Position numbers and translations under genes: made by a program. From NCBI GenBank assembly GCA_038277395.1, contig CM076189.1:208918011-208982010 (forward strand): 64,000 nt of DNA. Direction: 5' to 3'. This stretch comes from Dryocosmus kuriphilus (lineage: Eukaryota > Arthropoda > Insecta > Hymenoptera > Cynipidae). Shown piece by piece: positions 46,245 to 57,262 of the stretch (within the stretch, counting starts at the first letter, position 1; each line of letters starts with the position of its first letter). Below the pieces are notes generated by a model. It saw only the letters and a program-made list of their open reading frames with translations, was not told the DNA's origin and ran no database searches.

Positions 46245-47200
46245 ACTGTGTGACATAATCACACATGAAAAAAAACATTGAATCAATTTAGGGTTCATTT
46301 AAGTCTAATTTTGAATACCCTAATTCCAAATTTGATGCTATGATTTCTTTTTTTTTAAACGTGCTTACGCTGGGGTGGCTCCGGCGAATTATCAAGCCCA
46401 TGAGAAAAAAAAAATATCTTCTAAAAGTACGAAATTTAAGCTTTTTTTTGAAATTTTTTTAAGTAGAGGTTGACGACCAACCTGAAGAGACAAAAAATTG
46501 TCATTTCACTGCTTTTTACATGGGCTCTTATGGAGAGACCCTATGGCAGAAACACTATAATACTTACACCAACTCGAATACCCACTAGTTTGGTATGAAA
46601 AACTACAGGATTATATTTCGATAACTGTAGATTTCAATAAAAGAAAGAAATATAATGATTATCGACTTAACATTGAAGAAAACTTTATTGAAAATTCGGA
46701 TAAACGAGACGCCGAAGAAGCTGTGGCCGAGGCGTATGCTTGGCGTACATTTCAAAGTTTCTTTTTTTGTTATTTGTTCTGGATTCCCAAGTTTATTTCG
46801 TTAAAATTGTTGCAAAATGAATATCAATCGTTTTTAACAAAGGCTGCATAATTCTTAAGCCAAATAATTAGGTCCCCTTCACAGGGCCTCTTGATGATAC
46901 GGGGCAGCGTGCCGGAGCCACCTTAACGTTAGGTTGACGGAACCACATGTGAAAAAAACATTGAATCGAGTTACGACCTATATCATAATTAAAGGCTCCT
47001 TTAAAGATAATTTAATGCCCTACTGCCAAATTTAATGATCCCCCCCCCCCCCCCCCTCCCCCCCCCCCTCCCCCCGTGGTTACGCTGGCCTAACGTTAAG
47101 CTGACGGAACCACACGTGAAAATAACATTGAATTGAGTTTGACCTATATCATAATTAAAGGCTCATTTTTAGGGTTCTCCAAAACCACAAAAGCAAATCT
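46245..47200. repeat. AACATTGAATCGAGTT repeat family, copies 2-4, with poly-C tract
   Basis: ACATTGAATC(A/G)A(G/A)TT and ATATCATAATTAAAGGCTC recur at 46275, 46960 and 47125. 47039-47075 is C-rich (runs broken by single T). GGGGTGGCTCCGGC (about 46370) and its inverse GCCGGAGCCACC (about 46910) form an inverted pair. It may be a rearranged DNA element. Confidence 0.6.
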
Positions 47201-47775
47201 TCCAAAATCAACCACTAGCACTTAAAAACTACGCCTAAACTGAAGTTCCACATTTAGTACCAGAAGTACGTCAAAAGTCTGGTTTATTGTTTAGCTACAC
47301 GAAACGCTAAAGAACTGTTTTCTGAAAATAACCCATAATAATCGTAAGCTACCCCGAAAAGTTTTTTTTTGTAGTAGTTAGAGATTTCCATTCGGCATTG
47401 TTTTTTCAGAATTATATTTCTATCAGACCATTTTCCTTGATTCCTGATGTATTAAGAAGAAAATTTAATTCAAGAATTTTTCAAATGCAAATAAAATTAG
47501 CCCAAACTGAATACTTATTCTAATTTTTAACTTTTTAAGGTAAATGAGGTGTCATTGGAATTGTCATCATTCGCAGATTTTGAATATTGTATTTTTCAAT
47601 TACTTAGTGCTTTTAATATTTTTTATATTTCGCATTTTCGTTTTCATTTCTTCAGTTGACGATTTTATGAACTTTTGAGAGCCATGTTGAGAGCCAACAA
47701 CAGTTTTTCCATTATGAAGATTCAATTTCCGGGACGGAATGCTCAAATTTCGAAAATATGTTATTATGGACCATT
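47201..47775. other. No gene recognised
   Basis: AT-rich intron sequence without supported ORF or repeat. Confidence 0.35.
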
Positions 47776-47777
47776 CT

Positions 47778-47957
47778 AATGCATTTTATTGAAGGTTTTA
47801 GTATTTCCAGCACCACTTTCAATCAGTGCATTTACCTCTCGATGCTTGATACGTAATACAATACTATCAACATTCCCGAAGCTCGAAATAAAATGCGAGG
47901 TAAATGCACTGATTTAAAGTGGTGCTGAAAATAATAAAAAATTCAATAAAATGCATT
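47778..47957. repeat. Hairpin-forming inverted repeat, 180 bp
   Basis: The left arm AATGCATTTTATTGAA (47778), CAGCACCACTTTCAATCAGTG and CATTTACCTCTCG pairs with the right arm CGAGGTAAATGCACTGATTT, AAAGTGGTGCTG and TTCAATAAAATGCATT (to 47957). Arms are about 65 bp with a loop of about 50 bp. A third, half copy lies at 48460-48545. Confidence 0.8.
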
Positions 47958-48615
47958 TTGATATTGTCGCGTTGTATATACCCTCGGATTATTATTACTA
48001 TAAAAAAAATTATACCTCAGACTTAATATGGTACAGCCTAATATGTCGAAGACACATTTTCTTAGTTGGATTTTTGTACAAAACTGAATATTCTGCATTA
48101 ATAATATTATTAACATTCAGGGGATACCTACAGAATTTTCTAGAAACGTACAGAAAACCACAATCTTGAATAAACATGTTTACTGAACTCTACTGCAAAA
48201 TGACACCCTCGAGAATTTTGCTTCTAAGAAAGATGTTCTCGGAATTGCTGATGAAAATATTGTTTACAACTAATGTTACTACTAAAAATTCTTCTAGAAA
48301 AAACTGAATGTATCACATCAGACAATGCACTCTCGATTTATATTAGTATATAGTATTACAGTTGCCTTGAAAAGAATGTGCGCGAAACCATGAATAAAAT
48401 GCATACTGTCTTATCTTGAGCTTCAAAAATGTTTATATACAGAATATCGTATTAAATATGCGATATGCATTGAGAGGAAAACGCACTGATTTAAAGTGGT
48501 ACTGAAAATAATTAAAACAAAACATTGAATAAAATTCATTCTGTCTTAGACGATCAGCGCATAAATCAATAATTTCTAAAATCAACACGGAAATATAATC
48601 TTGAAAATGTACTTA
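47958..48615. other. Half copy of the 47778-47957 hairpin; otherwise no gene
   Basis: CACTGATTTAAAGTGGTACTG at 48485 to ATTGAATAAAATTCATTCTG matches the right arm of the hairpin. The ORF 47951-48169 has no recognisable motif. Confidence 0.45.
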
Positions 48616-48617
48616 TA

Positions 48618-49941
48618 CGAGGTATGATCAAAAAGTACGGTGACTTTTTGAATTTCGCGAGATGCGTACGGTCGATATTCGTTTTATTTTTTTCTTATGT
48701 TGGTACACTCGTCCCAAATATATGTGCACAGTTTCAGCTATATAGCATTTTTTGTTTGTTTTGAGAGGCATAAAGGTTAGAAGTTTTTTGCGTGCTCGGC
48801 GATTTTCTGCTGTCGAAAAAAATGGATCAAAGAATTTGCATCCAATTTTGTGTAAAAAATGGAATTAAGTGCTCCAAAACACTTGAAATGTTGACAGTGG
48901 TATACAGTGTGTGTACTCTGAGTAAAAAAAAATGTTTATAAGTGGTAAAAGCTATTTTGGGAAAGCCGAGAAGATGTTAATGACGAAGCACGCCCTGGAT
49001 GTCCCAGCACGTCAACAACTGATGAAAACGTTGAAGAAGTGAAGAAAATAGTGTGGCGAATCGTCGAATTACCATTAGAGAAGTTGCTGATGATGTCGGC
49101 ATCTCGTTTGGCTCGAGCCAAGCAATTTTAGTGGACATTTTGGGCATGAGACGTGTTTCAGCGAAGTTTGTTCCGAAATTGCTAAATTTTGACCAAAAGA
49201 ACCGTCGCGTGAGCATCGCTCAGGAGCTGTTGAATGACGTCAAGGACGACCCAGACTTGCTCAAAAGGATCATCACAGGTGATGAAACATGGTTATGTGG
49301 TTATGACGTCGAAACTAAGGCTCAATCGTCCCAGTGGAAGCATTCTGGATCACCAAGACCAAAAAAAGCACGCCAAGTTCGATCAAATGTCAAGGTTTTG
49401 CTTACCGTTTTCTTCGATTATCATGGCGTAGTGCATCAGGAGTTCTTACCACAAGGTCGTACAGTTAATAAAGAGTAACCTTGAAGTTATGCGCCGTTTG
49501 CTTGAAAAGCTATACGAAAAAAAAACGTCCGGAATTGTGGAAAAACCAGTCATGGTTATTGCACCACGATAATGCGCCAGCTCACACGTCATTGCTTGTT
49601 CGTAATTTTTTTGGCCAATAATAACACCATAATCATGCCTCAGCCACCGTATTTACCAGATTTGGCTCCCTGCGACTTTTTCCTGTTTCCAAAACTTGAA
49701 AAGACCCATGAAAGGACGGCATTTTGCGACGATTGAGGAGATAAAGACCGCATCGCTGGAAGAGCTGAAGGCTATACCAAAAAGTGCTGATCAGAAATGA
49801 TTTGAGGATTGGAAAAAGCGCTGGCACAAATGTATTATATCCGAGGGGGATTACCTTGAAGGGGACAACATCAATATTGATGAATAAATAAATATTTTTT
49901 GATAATAATAAAAAGTCACCTTACTTTATGATCACACCTCG
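48618..49941 (+). mobile_element. Mariner transposon, full length (1,324 bp), inactive
   Basis: Terminal inverted repeats of about 33 bp (start CGAGGTATGATCAAAAAGTA; end, inverted, CGAGGTGTGATCATAAAGTA) with a few mismatches are flanked by TA (48616-48617, 49942-49943). The family differs from the 9905 element, and its TIRs are more diverged, so the insertion is older. Confidence 0.93.
48823..49887 (+). pseudogene. Mariner transposase, multiply broken
   Basis: Begins MDQRICIQFCVKNGIKCSKT at 48823. A linker RRITIREVADDVGISFGSSQ follows, then GDETWLCGYDVETKAQSS with the first catalytic Asp near 49283, HHDNAPAHTS with the second near 49568 and APCDFFLFPKL with the third. C-terminal text FEDWKKRWHKCIISEGDYLE ends at a TAA near 49885. 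Stops and frameshifts occur around 48937, 49030-49055, 49475, 49520, 49610 and 49797. The family uses D34D spacing. Inactive. Confidence 0.9.
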
Positions 49942-49964
49942 TATATATCCACAATTAATGTAGA

Positions 49965-50285
49965 CTGGAAAAAATTTGTGAATCAAAGAAAATTTATTTA
50001 ATTCAAAGAAATGATCGTACTGAATACGTCCGATCACGTATTTCTTTAATCCAAAGAAATGCTTTGACTCTGTCAAAGGCATAAACTGATTAAAGTAAAT
50101 AAATGTTTATTTGAGGCTGTCGAATATTTTTTGAGTGAGGGAAATATGTTAGTAACTATAAGAAATAACTATTTCATATGAAGAGTGATTTTCATAATTT
50201 AAAGAACTACAATTTAAGTTCAAGAAAACAGGTTATTCCATTCAGAAGACTTTGACTTGAACTTAGTATAATTTTTTATGATTCA
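49965..50285. repeat. Degenerate AAAGAAAT/ATTTCTTT repeat, left of hairpin
   Basis: It opens GACTGGAAAAAATTTGTGAA and continues with repeated AATCAAAGAAAT and ATTTATTTAATTCAAAG words. Similar text resumes at 50610-51160. Confidence 0.55.
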
Positions 50286-50288
50286 AAT

Positions 50289-50600
50289 ATATCGACGCCT
50301 TCAATTCATATAATGTTAACTCAAGCATCAATGTATTACAATTCCAACTCGATCTTGGATGCAATGTAATTCCAACTTGAGATTCGGTGCAATATGATTC
50401 TTACCCACGCGAAGTACAATACAATTCCAGCTCACACATTCCTCACACACGTGAGCTGGAATTATGTTGCACGCCCGCCTGAGTTAGAATCATACTGCAC
50501 CGAAACTCGAGTTGGAATTACATTGCATATGCAAGATCGAGGTGGAACTGTAATACATTGACGCTTAAGTTAGCATTATATGAATAGGAGGCGTCGATAT
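50289..50600. repeat. Long hairpin / palindromic MITE, 312 bp
   Basis: The left arm 50289-50436 pairs with the right arm 50451-50600 at roughly 85% identity around a 14-bp loop. Outer ends are ATATCGACGCC and GGCGTCGATAT; inner ends are CCAGCTCAC and GTGAGCTGG. Within the arms the words GATCTTG(G/C)A, GCAATGTAATTCCAACT and TTCGGTGCA(A/G)TATGATTC are matched. No coding potential. Confidence 0.9.
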
Positions 50601-50604
50601 GATT

Positions 50605-51070
50605 TAGTGTTAGAAAAGTACGTACTTTAAATTGAGATGAATATTTCTTCGAAATAAAGAAATCATTTTTGACGTAAATACACCTAGTCTAAAGTCAAGC
50701 AAATATTTCACTGACCTACAAAAATATTGCCATCTTTTAAAAATTTAAATATTTTTACTACTAACATATCGTATTCAATCAAAGAAATATTTCTCTGAAG
50801 AAAGATTTATTTAATTCTTTGAATATCTATTCATCTTGAATAAATATTTCTTTAATTTCGTTAAATTAACTTCACTAACTTCTATTATTAAATAAATCTT
50901 TTCTCAATTGAATGAATATTCATTTATCTGGAACGAGCAGTTTTCAAATTTAAATAATTGTTTCATTGTGTTGATTTATTTAATTGAATGAATACTCTCT
51001 TCATTTAAAGAATCTATGTTACTTGTTCCACTAATGTATATATAAATTATTTAATTTGAATAAGTCTTTA
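50605..51070. repeat. Degenerate AAAGAAAT/ATTTCTTT repeat, right of hairpin
   Basis: Repeated ATTTCTTTGAA, AATATTTCTTC and TTTATTTAATT words on both strands, the same family as 49965-50285. The hairpin appears to sit inside this block. Confidence 0.55.
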
Positions 51071-51076
51071 TCACAT

Positions 51077-51307
51077 TTAAAGAATCGATTTCAATTGACT
51101 AAAGACGTATTTATTTGGACGCCTAAAACATTTCTTTAAAAGAATCGATTTCTTTAATTGATCATATAAAGACTCCATTGGAGTGAGCAGCTTCACTACT
51201 TCTTTACTCCAAATAGAAGTGACCATGCCTGTTCCAAGAGGAGCGGAAGCCTTTCTGTCACTCCAAGACGCCATCAGCGCAAGAGCTACAATGTGAAAAC
51301 ATTTCAT
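51077..51307 (-). other. Candidate secreted peptide ORF with core promoter
   Basis: 76 codons from ATG 51305-51307 (minus). The N-terminus MKCFHIVALALMASWS is signal-peptide-like. The rest (SAPLGTGMVTSIWSKEVVKL, then basic residues and one Cys) is unrecognised. On the minus strand TATAAAG (51410-51416) lies 28 bp before the A of an initiator-like TCACTT (51385-51390), a well-placed core promoter about 80 bp upstream of the start codon. An out-of-frame ATG with an immediate stop precedes it. The last third overlaps the AAAGAAAT repeat, so the end of the protein may be artefactual. Confidence 0.3.
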
Positions 51308-51309
51308 AA

Positions 51310-52080
51310 CATTTTCAGTTTCCTGAATACAATCGCTGATACTTTCAGACGCTTCAGACGTGATTATTGAGTGCTAAAGTTTACAAGTGAATTTTTAAAG
51401 GAATACTTGCTTTATAGACTTTTAATGTGAAGACATTTTCTTGGTAATAGTGCGAATACAAAAAGAAATGAATTTCTAAATGCAGAATAGTTTTTCTTTA
51501 TATTCTTGTAAAACGCCTGAAGATTTAGCCAACTTCAAGTATGCACCAGAGTTGGTAAGCTTTTATGATTTTGTGACTGGTTGCGTTATGGGAATGGAAG
51601 GAGTTGAGCCACCATCATGTTGCGCTGCTCTCAATACCATTTTTTTTGAATAAGCAGCCGAGTTGGGTAAGATAATTTAATTTAAATAATTTAATTTTAT
51701 TACATGGATTAAATCATGTTAATATTAAAAAGAATTTTTATAATGAGTTTCGCACCATCATTTTGCGCTCTCCATACCATTTATTTGAATAAGATTACAT
51801 GGATTAAATCATGTATAATATTAAAAATAATTGTTTTTATCTGATTATTGTTTCAGGCTGGAAAGCAGTGCTGAGGTCCAAATCGACCTATAAAGAAATT
51901 GTACGTCGATTGTAAATAATTTTTATTGTATTAGTATAATTAGTATAGTATTAGTATAGTTGTAAATAATGATTGTATATTTTAAATAATATAAATATAT
52001 ATATGTATATATTGTAAATAATGATTACACATTCTTTTAGCGTTTATTCCCCTTTAAATTAATTATTTAAATTATCAAAA
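51310..52080. other. Duplicated segment with splice-like signals; no gene assigned
   Basis: CACCATCATGTTGCGCTGCT at 51611 and CACCATCATTTTGCGCTCTC at 51752, each followed by ATACCATTT(T)-(TT)TTGAATAAG and TTACATGGATTAAATCATG, mark a direct duplication of about 140 bp. The plus strand has a possible exon ending CAGAGTTG/GTAAGC at 51556 and an acceptor TTGTTTCAG at 51857. No protein is recognised. 51925-52020 is a TAGTAT/ATATA low-complexity run. Confidence 0.3.
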
Positions 52081-52084
52081 TTAA

Positions 52085-52285
52085 ATTTGATACTCCCTTT
52101 TGAGTTAGTTTTGTCACTTCAATGGAGTCAGTTTTGTAACTCCAATGGACTCAGTTTTGCCACTCCAATGGAGTCAGTTTTGTCACTCCGGAGTCAGTCT
52201 TGTCACAATGGAGTAGTTGAGTTTGCCACTCCATCCGATGGAGTTGGGTTTGCCACTCCATCCGATGGAGTAAAGTCAATTGACC
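52085..52285. repeat. Minisatellite, ACTCCAATGGAGTCAGTTTTG units
   Basis: About seven units of 21-30 bp carry the palindrome ACTCC(A)ATGGAGT and the word AGTTTTGTCACTCC. Variants near the end read TTGCCACTCCATCCGATGG (52232-52268, twice). The ORF across it (52087-52326) is a repeat product. Confidence 0.85.
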
Positions 52286-53500
52286 GAACAATAGAGTCGA
52301 CAATCAATTTAAGTGACTGTCACTAATTTAAAATCATATATAGCTACTTCCTTCTTTAATCCTGGAAAGATCTTCTACAAGGTTCTACATTATAATCAAC
52401 AGGTCTAGACACGTCTGGAATTTAATTTTTTGCAGCGCAAATGTAATGCATAATTAAAATCATAAATAACCTTGAAGCTGTTTAGTACGTACAATTATTT
52501 TCTCACAAGTACGTAATATATGCTAGAAGATATCACCCGGATGTTTCTAGAAACTTAGCATAAGAGAAAGAGCGCGCGAGAGAGAGGGAGGGGGAGAGAG
52601 AGTTGTTAACACGAAATCGTTTCTTATAATTAAGCAGTATTATGCTAATGATGTCATCAAGAACCTCATAGAATCTTAGCGCGGACATGAACCACTTCAG
52701 CTGGCGAACAGTCTCGAAGTCGGTAAATTAGGAATCTTGGACCAGAACTACCTCTGTATACAAACTGCGCAGCAAAGGAATACGTTTGTGTGTGTGTGTG
52801 TGTGTGTGTATGTGTGCCCACGTATTTATACGCGAGGTTCAGAAATTAGCCGAATAAAGGTACCTAACCCCACATTCTCGGATATAGCCAACTCTCCTGC
52901 TCTTACTCCGTATTTCCAATCGGAAATCAATAGCAACATTGCCGTGACAACCCCATTGCTTTCGGTCGTCTTTAATCGCATCCGTACACCTTTCCACCCT
53001 CACACCAATGAAACTACTGAATACCAATGCTCGTCCCCTCTACGACTCAATTAACGTCTTTACAACTCCTATTACTTTAACTAACTTGGTTTCCGCTTTC
53101 AGACAAAAAGTCGCATGGTTTGCCCCCATTTACTTATTCATAAACGCATCAATTGGACGTTCCACTTTTTTCACATTAAGAGGACCTTTATATTTCTACT
53201 TTCATATTTCCAATTTATTTTTAACGTTTTACGTTCCACCTAATTAAACCTAATTGAATAAAAAACCTGAAAGGGAATTTTATTTGGAATCTCATTTTAA
53301 TCATGATTTTTTAAATTACCAAACGCAAAAATAATTATCGGTGTTTTGATTGAATTTCCAACAAAAGTATCTAAAATTCACGAGTCTGGATCGAGGTTCA
53401 TGCCAAACCCGATTGACAGAATTCAATTATTCCAAGAACTTCTTAAATTCAACTGAAGTCTTAGCAAATATTAACTTCACCGAATGTAAATCAATTCACC
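52286..53500. other. No gene recognised; GA and GT microsatellites
   Basis: 52563-52602 is (GA)n/GGGAG-rich; 52784-52810 is (GT)n. The ORF 52737-53054 contains a poly-Cys-Val run from the GT repeat, and the remainder has no domain. 53000-53260 is pyrimidine-rich. Confidence 0.4.
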
Positions 53501-53835
53501 TGAACTTTCTTATTGTTAGACTAGACTAGTGAGATAAAATGACTGAAATAGCTAGAATTGGATCTGATACATCAAGCGAAAGTTTCACTGGCTTTCAGTC
53601 AGATTGTCAATGAAATTTTAACTAACAGATAGTGAAATGCTCAGTGGGTTAGTCGATTAAATCTCAGCCAGTAAAACGAATTCACTGACTGACTACAGTA
53701 AAACTTTTACTACAACAAACAGTGACCCTTTTCCAACTATTTCAACCAGTGAAAACAAACAATTTAACTGAATTAAAATTAACTGAAATGAACTGGAGCG
53801 AAATAAACTCTGATATTTTCAATTAACTGATGTCA
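53500..53835. repeat. Degenerate CAGTGAA / TTCACTG repeat
   Basis: Words CAGTGAAA, TTCACTGACTGACT, AACTGAAATGAACTG and TCAGTCAG recur on both strands just outside the foldback element that starts at 53849. Confidence 0.5.
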
Positions 53836-53848
53836 ATTTAGTATATTG

Positions 53849-55120
53849 GAATGGAGTTTCGAACACCGGAAACCTCTGATTTTCTTGGGTCTCCGTATAC
53901 TTATGTATTTTGACGTGCTGATTACGAAAATGATAGTGAAAATTGGCGACAAGGACGTCTTCATGGTAAAAACCATAAAAAACCCCATAAAAATTATGAT
54001 TTTTTTCATTATCTCAGTAAATACGGAGAATTTTGAAAAATGTTTCAAACAAAAGTTCTAGCTAGTATAAAAACACATCTTTTTTGTATTATACACTTTT
54101 TGCCTAAAACCATTATTTTTCGAGAAAAAGAGGATTGCGTTGGAAAAACCAAAAAAAAAAGAGAACAGTTACAGATATGCGTTCGGTCACGCTTGTCCCC
54201 CTGTCCAAAGTTAACTGGGGGGGGGGGGGGGGGGCTACGCATTTACTGACTGGTTACGGAAATGCGTTCAGTTACGTTCGTCCCCTTTTCCAGGTTTAAA
54301 AAGGGGACGAGCGTGACTGAACACATTTCCGTAACCAGTCAATAAATGCGTGCCCCCCCCCCCCCCCCCACTTAAACCTGAAAAGGGGGATGAGCGTGAC
54401 TGAATACATTTCCGTAACCAGTCAGCCCCCCCCCCCCCCATTTAAACCTGGAAAAGGGGACGAGCGTAACTGAACGCATTTTCGTAACTAGCCAGTAAAT
54501 TTGTAGATGTATTTTTATACTAGCTAGAACTTTTCTTTGAAACATTTTCACCTATTCGGAACTGCACCCCTCAGAGTTCCGAAAACCCAAAAAATGAAAA
54601 TTGGCGACTAGTGAAAAACCCATAAAAATCATGGATTTTTTTGCGTTTATCTCAGCTAATATGCAAAATTTTAAAAAATATCTCAAACAATAGTTGTAGA
54701 CCTCATCGAAATACACATTTTTTGTTATGAACATTTTTTTCTACGAGTGATAGTTTTCGAGAAAATTAGTGTACATCTCATGAAATGTAACAAATTTCAA
54801 TGCAAAGAGCAACAGGCCTTTCTTTACAACGCAATCCTCTTTTTCTCGAAAAATGATGGTTTTAGGCAAAAAGTGTGTAATACAAAAAAGATGTATTTTT
54901 ATACTAGCTAGAACTTTTATTTGAAACATTTTTCAAAATTCTCCGTATTTACTGAGATAATAAAAAAAATCATAATTTTTATGGGGTTTTTTATGGTTTT
55001 TACCATGAAGACGTCCTTGTCGCCAATTTTCACTATCATTTTCGTAATCAGCACGTCAAAATACATAAGTATACGGAGACCCAAGAAAATCAGAGGTTTC
55101 CGGTTTTCGGAACTCCACCC
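53849..55120. mobile_element. Foldback element, complete copy, 1,272 bp, 8-bp target duplication
   Basis: Inverted arms of about 320 bp (53849-54175 and 54810-55120) are about 95% alike in their outer parts. The 8-bp direct duplication GTATATTG lies at 53841-53848 and 55121-55128. The centre (54180-54500) has inverted GACGAGCGTGACTGAAC-type units separated by G and C homopolymers (about 54217-54233, 54353-54369, 54425-54439). A partial extra arm (54545-54600, CGGAACTGCACCCCTCAGAG) hints at nested rearrangement. No transposase. ORFs 53833-54061, 54921-55148 and their complements are arm sequences read on either strand. Confidence 0.92.
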
Positions 55121-55406
55121 GTATATTGAATTAATAGAAATCTTATAATTTCTGCAAATAGGAAATATTCTTCTCGAAAGAATATTCTATTTTGAAATCC
55201 CTAATTAGAGTGGGATATTAAAAAACTGTAATTGCACGGACTAATGTTTTCTTTCTTTTTTATATCTCAATAAAATAGATCTTTATGGAAAGTATTCACT
55301 AATATTATATTTAAAAACGAAAGAAAATAAGAGGATGATAATAAGAAAGGAGTAAATTGAATCACTTAGACGAAATAATTCGGAAGAAGATTGAGAATGA
55401 GGAAGC

Positions 55407-55595
55407 TTAAGCGGATGTAAAAGTAAGCAAGTCAGCGGTCGTTGCCCGCTTAACGCCAATGCCAATGTCAGGGTTTTTCTGGACAGTAACCTCCTCAGCA
55501 ACCCCTGTGAGGCGAACGTTGCTCTTTTCCGCAAAAAATCTATATTCTACTTGCCACTCCAACCGAGAGATATCGCGCGCACTAGAGGTGAACTT
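55407..55595 (-). other. Unidentified coding-like segment
   Basis: The minus strand is open for 62 codons in one frame, with balanced composition (SRLEWQVEYRFFAEKSNVRL, TGVAEEVTVQKNPDIGIGV, then a C-terminal TSA and stop TAA at 55407). Upstream, a TGA separates it from an ATG at 55614-55616 in the same frame. It looks like real protein sequence and may be the last exon or a retrocopy fragment. No family is assigned. Confidence 0.3.
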
Positions 55596-55599
55596 TCAA

Positions 55600-56215
55600 G
55601 GTTTTTCGTCGGGCATTTACCCTCCTATTGTATACCCTTTGAGGTCTGGAGGTTAACTGGTTTGAAAAACAGGCTAGGTCGATAAAGCAGTTACCACACT
55701 TATCACTCATCAATGTTATTAAAAATTTGGAATTTATCATGAAAATGAAAGTTCTAAGATATTAGAGAATTTAAAATCGCAACCCAAAATTTATTAGAAA
55801 TTATAATGTTTTGAAAATTACCTTAATACACTCAATTGCATTAAACACTAGTTAATTAAACTGAAATTTAAATAGATTCATCTGACTACTAGAGCCAAAA
55901 TAAACTTTTGAAATGGGTTTCTTTAAATTCTTATCAAAATAATCTGATTCAAATTCAAAGCAAATTCTAGTAAATTCTGATCAATTAAAGTCAATTAAAG
56001 TTCACTTAAATGAATTCGTTGAGATTAATTTCATCGCATAAACAGGGAGTGCGCTAGCTTAATTGATGTGAATTTAATTGAATGCAAGAGGATCGCAATA
56101 GAATTTACCCGATTTCGAGTGAATATAAGTTACTTAAATGAAGTCAATGCAATTGAATTTCAAATGACTTTGAGCTTCGAGTGAACATAAGTTAATTGAA
56201 CTGAATGCAACTGAT
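55600..56215. repeat. Degenerate GAATTC/TCAATTAAAGT repeat, left part
   Basis: From about 55790, words such as AATTAAAGTCAATTAAAGTT, AAATTCTAGTAAATTC and GAATTTCAAATGA recur. The same style resumes at 59030-59330 after the non-LTR element. Confidence 0.45.
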
Positions 56216-56218
56216 ATA

Positions 56219-57262
56219 TTGAAAGAGTTTCAGGACAGATCAAGTGAATTCATGGCAAGTTCAGCTGTATTCAAATTAAATTTTGATAATCTAAAATGCA
56301 AACAGGTGCTAATTAACGTGCACTGCCCTACCGAGGACAAAGACGAAGATACTAAAGATCTTTTTTACGAAGCAATCGAACAAGTTTTTGACAAGTTCTC
56401 GAAGTTTGACGCAAAAATAGTATTGGGAGACTTCAACGCGAAAATTGGAAAAGAACCGATGTATAGGCCTACCATAGGGTCAGAAAGCTTGTATGAGATC
56501 AGTAATGATAATGGGAATAGAGTAATAAACTTTGCAGCTTCAAAGAACCTCGTTGTCAAAAGCACATATTTGAAGCATAAAAATATACATAAGGCCACCT
56601 GGACATCACCAGATGGTATCACTTACAATCAGATTGATCACGTTTTAATTGACAGAAGACGTCATACAAACATTCTCGATGTAAGATCGTACAGGGGAGC
56701 GGATTTAAATTGAGACCACTTTCTCGTGATAGTGAAACTACGATCGAGACTAGCGTTTAATAAGAAAACTAGCCCTCCAGAGCCAGCAGTACGTTTCAAT
56801 ATAGATAAGTTTAAAATGCCAACAGAAATATTGAATTATCAAGTAAAGATTTCTAATAGTTTCGACGCTCTTCAAAAACAGAGAGACGATAACGATAATT
56901 GTGAGGAGGACCTGGAAACTCTGTGGGGCAATATGAAAGAAGCGATCACGACAGCCGCGAAACATACTATAGGTTTAAAGAAAGCAACCAAAAGCAAACT
57001 GTGGTTCGACGAAGAGTGCAAACTATGGATTAAAAAGAATACAAAGGTCAAACTAATTAGTTTACCAAATAAGTGCGATCAAACACATAAGAAGTACCTC
57101 GAGATTAGTAAAAGCACAAGTAGGCTTTACAGATCCAAGAAAAGGGAGTGCGAAAAGAGTAAGATTCTAGCAATAGAAACGAATAATAAACAAAATAATC
57201 CGCATGAGATTTACAAGGGATTCAATCTTATAAGGAAAGGCTTTCAAAGTAGAGTGGAATAA
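56219..57262 (+). pseudogene. LINE endonuclease domain (AP-endonuclease fold) and linker
   Basis: The endonuclease nicks the genomic target. Visible motifs are LINVHCPTEDKDE, VLGDFNAKIGKE (metal-binding D-F-N) and NQIDHVLIDRR. An in-frame TGA at 56711 falls just before DHFLV, the region of the catalytic S-D-H. The linker (LWGNMKEAITTAAKHTIGLK) continues in the same frame to a TAA at 57260. The first motifs of the domain are missing through truncation. Confidence 0.85.

Noticed and set aside
52737..53054. 105-codon ORF as a secreted or Cys-rich protein
   Set aside because: The cysteine-valine run comes from a (GT)n microsatellite and the rest shows no domain.
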